DNA from: an uncultured Bacilli bacterium
GTDB taxonomy: Bacteria; Bacillota_I; Bacilli_A; RF39; UBA660
DNA: 17,346 nt
Direction of reading: 5' to 3'
NCBI GenBank assembly: GCA_947625315.1
Contig: CANQOE010000007.1
Location: 1 to 17,346, forward strand
Below the pieces are notes generated by a model. The model made no database searches. It saw only the letters and a list, made by a program, of their open reading frames with translations, and had not been told where the DNA came from. Within the stretch, counting starts at the first letter, position 1. Each line of letters begins with the position of its first letter. Positions 14,785 to 17,346 of the stretch are shown one piece after another. A program made the position numbers and the translations under genes.

Positions 14785-15261
14785 ATGAATAAAAAAACTT
14801 TTATTATTGCAATTGTTATTTTAATAATTGATCAATTAACCAAAAGTTTATTAGAAATATATTTAAAATTAAATCAAAGTATTGTTATTATTAAAAACTT
14901 TTTGGCTATTACTTTAGTCCATAATACCGGAGGAGCTTGGTCAATATTAAATAAGCATTCTTATATATTAATTATTTTTAGTGTTATTGCTTTAATATTA
15001 TTATTTCGGTTTATGATTACTTTTAAAAAGAATACACGAAATTCTATAGCTTTTGCTTTAACAATAAGTGGAATTATTTCTAATTTAGCAGATAGAATTT
15101 TTTTAGGTTATGTTCGCGATTTTTTAGATTTTACGATTTTTAATTATGATTATCCTATATTTAATATTGCCGATGTAGCTATTGTTATTGGCGTTATTCT
15201 TTTAATTATTGCTATTATTAAAGGAGAAGATAGAAATGCAGTTAGTAAGTCAAGAAAGTAA
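14785..15261 (+). CDS. lspA: Lipoprotein signal peptidase (signal peptidase II)
   Basis: 158 residues; start ATG 14785 with GGTGATC just upstream (the frame is open from 14758 but that would include the promoter). Cleaves the signal peptide of diacylglyceryl-modified prolipoproteins before the lipidated Cys. Four membrane helices. Family motifs: DQLTK (helix 1), VHNTGGAWSIL (the NxGxxF/W region), NLADRIFLGYVRDFLDF with the first catalytic Asp region, and FNIADVAIVIG with the second. Trp replaces the usual Phe/Ala in the NTG motif, a mild variation. The pseudouridine synthase gene overlaps its end by 26 bp, so the two are co-expressed, as in Bacillus (lspA-ylyB). Confidence 0.96.
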   Translation: MNKKTFIIAIVILIIDQLTKSLLEIYLKLNQSIVIIKNFLAITLVHNTGGAWSILNKHSYILIIFSVIALILLFRFMITFKKNTRNSIAFALTISGIISNLADRIFLGYVRDFLDFTIFNYDYPIFNIADVAIVIGVILLIIAIIKGEDRNAVSKSRK

Positions 15262-16123
15262 TGTTCGTTTAGATAAATATTTAAGAGATAATTTAGATTA
15301 TTCTAGAGAATATATTCAAAAAATGATTAAAGACCAAAATGTTAAAGTTAATAATAAATTAGCTAAAGCTTCTCAACAATTAGTTATTGGCGATGTTATA
15401 GATTTTAGAGATATTCCTCAAGAAAAAGATGATAATATAACACCTGTTAAAATGGATTTAGATATTGTTTATGAAGATGAATATTTAATGGTTATTAATA
15501 AACCTAGTGGCTTAGTTGTTCATCCCGGGTCGGGAAATAAGGAAAATACTTTAGTGTCGGCTTTATTATATTATACCAAAAATTTAAGTAATATTGGAGG
15601 ATTAGAACGTCCGGGGATTGTTCATCGCATAGATAAAGATACATCTGGTCTTTTATTAATTGCTAAAACTAATCAAGTCCATCAACTTTTAAGTGAAGAT
15701 TTTAAAAATAAAAGAATTTATCGGGAATATATTGCTTTAGTTAATGGAGTTATTTTAAGTGATACGGCCACGATTGATGCTCCTATAGGAAGAGATAGTA
15801 AATATCGTGAAAAAATGGCAGTAACAGTGAAAAATAGTAAAAAAGCTTTAACTAACATTCAAGTTTTAAAAAGATATCTAAATCATACTTTAATTAGTTG
15901 TGTTTTAGCAACTGGTCGAACTCATCAAATAAGAGTTCATTTAGCTTATATTGGACATCCAGTTTTTAATGATCCAGTTTATGCTACTTCTTCAATTGAA
16001 GGTTTTGGGCAATTTTTACATTCTTATAAAATGAAGTTTATTCATCCAATAACTAAAAAACAATTAGAGTTTACTTGTCCTTTACCGAAAGTTTTTCAAG
16101 ATTATTTAGATAGTCTTAATTAA
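15236..16123 (+). CDS. RluD/YlyB-family RNA pseudouridine synthase
   Basis: 295 residues from ATG 15236, with AAGGAG 9 bases upstream inside lspA. An N-terminal S4 RNA-binding domain (about 8-60, VRLDKYLRDNLDYSREYIQKMIKDQNVKVN) is followed by the RluA-type catalytic domain: VINKPSGLVVHPG, then GIVHRIDKDTSGLLLIAK with the catalytic Asp (HRIDKDTSG; most members have HRLD), RIYREYIALV and GRTHQIRVHLAYIGHPV. The family modifies 23S rRNA (RluD: positions 1911/1915/1917 in E. coli numbering). The exact target of the Firmicute YlyB paralogue is less certain, so I give no rlu symbol. The last 18 bp overlap a convergent minus-strand gene. Confidence 0.95.
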   Translation: MQLVSQESNVRLDKYLRDNLDYSREYIQKMIKDQNVKVNNKLAKASQQLVIGDVIDFRDIPQEKDDNITPVKMDLDIVYEDEYLMVINKPSGLVVHPGSGNKENTLVSALLYYTKNLSNIGGLERPGIVHRIDKDTSGLLLIAKTNQVHQLLSEDFKNKRIYREYIALVNGVILSDTATIDAPIGRDSKYREKMAVTVKNSKKALTNIQVLKRYLNHTLISCVLATGRTHQIRVHLAYIGHPVFNDPVYATSSIEGFGQFLHSYKMKFIHPITKKQLEFTCPLPKVFQDYLDSLN

Positions 16124-16420
16124 TGCTAATATTATAAGAATAGTTAAAATAAAATAAATAATTAAGAATAAATTAGTTTGTTTATATATTTCTTTAGTTT
16201 TTAAATTTAATAAAAATGCGAAAAAAGATAACATAATACTAATAATTAAAGTATAGGTTAAGGAATGAAAATAAAAATAATATAGGGGTAAAATAATTAA
16301 TAAAATAAAGTTTACGAAGATATAAAATAAAATATCGTTAGTTAATTTATCTTGGTAAATAAAATAATAACTAACTATAATAATAAGTAATATAAATGGT
16401 AAACAAAATAATGGAAACAT
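16106..16420 (-). CDS. Small multi-pass membrane protein of unknown family
   Basis: 104 residues on the minus strand, nearly all hydrophobic with about four helices separated by short charged loops (YQDKLTND, NLKTKEIYKQTN). The start ATG (16420-16418) has AAAGGGG 8 bases upstream on its strand, the best argument that the frame is real, since AT-rich DNA makes hydrophobic shadow frames easily. It is not a shadow of another gene: apart from the 18 bp overlap with the pseudouridine synthase end, nothing else is coded here. It is the only complete minus-strand gene in the window. No motif identifies it; a four-helix TspO- or SdpI-like size is suggestive only. Confidence 0.65.
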   Translation of the reverse strand: MFPLFCLPFILLIIIVSYYFIYQDKLTNDILFYIFVNFILLIILPLYYFYFHSLTYTLIISIMLSFFAFLLNLKTKEIYKQTNLFLIIYFILTILIILALIKTI

Positions 16421-16450
16421 ATATTTAGCCCCTTTACTTAAAAACTTATT

Positions 16451-16459
16451 TGTTATAAA
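16451..16459 (+). promoter_or_regulatory. Extended -10 promoter of the rhomboid gene
   Basis: TGT then TATAAA (16454-16459), followed by AGAGGTGA (16471-16478) and ATG 16484. It lies in the 63-bp gap between two divergent genes, so the minus-strand promoter must share the gap. I could not pick that one with confidence. Confidence 0.45.
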
Positions 16460-16483
16460 ATATATGTACTAGAGGTGAAGAGT

Positions 16484-17346
16484 ATGAATTTTAATATAAT
16501 GAATGCTAATGATGAATTAATGCTTAAATTAGCGCACTATTTCATAACAGTAGAAAATTATACACCTATTGTTGTTAAAGGAGTTAATAGTGAAGTTTGG
16601 TTAGAAAATTTAGAAGCACCTTATCATATTATTAGAATTAGTTCTAATCATATTCATAACCAAGAACAATTAGATTTTGATTATTTTAAAATAAAAAAGA
16701 TTCTTAGTCAAATAAAGAAGAAAACTTTATCAATTAATTTAAATACTTTAAATATTTTAGTTAATACTATAGATAATTTAAATACCGATATTAAAGATAA
16801 AAATATATCATCTATTGCTATTGAAGATTTAGATGCAGCTTGGCAAAATAAAAATATTTTAGAAGTATTTCCCAAATTTAAAACTAAATTTTTAAAAGAT
16901 AAAGAAGGTTTAGATTTAATTATAAATGTTACTAATGATATAAATACGAAAACGAGAAAAGATAGTGAAACATTTAATAGTATATTTAGACCTAAAAAAA
17001 TAATTATTACCCCAATATTAATCTTATTATGTGTTTTAGTATTTATTAGTATGTATATATTTGGAAATGGGAGTCAAGATACAAGAACTTTATTAATGTT
17101 TGGGGCTAATTTAAAAGCTTTAGTAGTAAATAATAAAGAAATATGGCGCTTATTTACCAGTATGTTTTTACATATAGGAATTATTCATTTATTATGTAAT
17201 ATGTATGCTCTATTCATCTTAGGAAGAAATTTAGAAGGAGTATTAGGTAAAGCTAAATTTTTATTAGTCTACTTAGGTAGTGGAATGCTTGGTTCTTTAT
17301 TTTCTGTTGTTTTAAGTGATAGTATTAGTGCCGGAGCTTCGGGGGC
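16484..17346 (+). CDS. Rhomboid intramembrane serine protease with N-terminal soluble domain (partial)
   Basis: 287 residues visible, open at the window end. Residues 1 to about 170 are soluble, Asn/Lys/Ile-rich and unrecognised in detail, similar in place and size to the N-terminal domain of B. subtilis GluP (YqgP). Helix 1 (about 173-195) is followed by EIWRLFTSMFLHIGIIHLLCNMYAL, with the WR motif and the HxxxN oxyanion residues, then further helices and SAGASG, the GxSG motif with catalytic Ser286. The catalytic His lies in a later helix beyond the window. It cuts membrane proteins within the bilayer; in GluP this includes the Mg transporter MgtE. It has its own ribosome site (AGAGGTGA). 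The fold is certain; the physiological substrate is unknown. Confidence 0.9.
   Translation, partial: MNFNIMNANDELMLKLAHYFITVENYTPIVVKGVNSEVWLENLEAPYHIIRISSNHIHNQEQLDFDYFKIKKILSQIKKKTLSINLNTLNILVNTIDNLNTDIKDKNISSIAIEDLDAAWQNKNILEVFPKFKTKFLKDKEGLDLIINVTNDINTKTRKDSETFNSIFRPKKIIITPILILLCVLVFISMYIFGNGSQDTRTLLMFGANLKALVVNNKEIWRLFTSMFLHIGIIHLLCNMYALFILGRNLEGVLGKAKFLLVYLGSGMLGSLFSVVLSDSISAGASG

Noticed and set aside
1..17346. CRISPR array, tRNA or rRNA genes
   Set aside because: No regularly spaced repeats, cloverleaf sequences or rRNA-like GC-rich conserved stretches were found on either strand.

Overview
This is chromosomal DNA of a very AT-rich (roughly a quarter G+C by eye), cell-walled low-GC Firmicute of the Bacilli/Erysipelotrichia/Mycoplasmatota-like kind. 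The evidence is a cdaA-cdaR pair, a NodB-type peptidoglycan deacetylase, YlmC/YmxH, a Pol I with degenerate proofreading, strong Shine-Dalgarno sites, and TTGACA/TATAAT promoters that are often of the extended -10 (TGn) type. Trp is encoded by TGG, and every intact gene stops with TAA or TAG. The exact taxon cannot be fixed from the window.

Layout. 1-74: the 5' end of an IS3-family (IS150-like) insertion sequence on the minus strand, with its terminal inverted repeat and the first codons of orfA. 85-115: an orphan terminator. 125-2482: a promoter and a two-gene bacitracin/lantibiotic-type ABC exporter. 2487-3743: a membrane-anchored polysaccharide deacetylase with its own promoter and a terminator that contains its stop codon. 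3777-9210: a likely operon polA-mutM-rnfC-like-rnfD-like, joining DNA repair to an incomplete, divergent Rnf-type redox pair. 9244-11227: a 556-residue soluble coiled-coil protein and a small DUF1292-like protein. 11254-13490: the c-di-AMP synthase cdaA and its regulator cdaR, closed by a terminator. 13554-13796: a small Gly/Tyr/Pro-rich protein.

13803-14474 is the most notable locus: a type III (RNA-protein) toxin-antitoxin/abortive-infection module of the ToxIN/AbiQ family. A consensus promoter drives a short RNA of about 90 nt with a 5' GAAA-tetraloop hairpin, one A-run-bounded unit that can fold as an H-type pseudoknot, and an intrinsic terminator. A toxN gene follows. Its N-terminal two thirds are clear, but two successive -1 frame changes break the C-terminal third. 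The antitoxin RNA has about one repeat unit instead of the usual array.

14508-16123: ylmC/ymxH, lspA (lipoprotein signal peptidase) and an rluD-type pseudouridine synthase, tightly packed. 16106-16420: a minus-strand small multi-pass membrane protein that converges on and overlaps the rluD end. 16484-17346: the first 287 residues of a rhomboid protease with an N-terminal soluble domain, cut by the window edge one codon after the catalytic Ser.

Functional themes are envelope and membrane homeostasis (ABC exporter, deacetylase, c-di-AMP, LspA, rhomboid), DNA repair (PolA, MutM), membrane redox chemistry (Rnf-like pair) and mobile or defence DNA (IS3 end, toxIN remnant).
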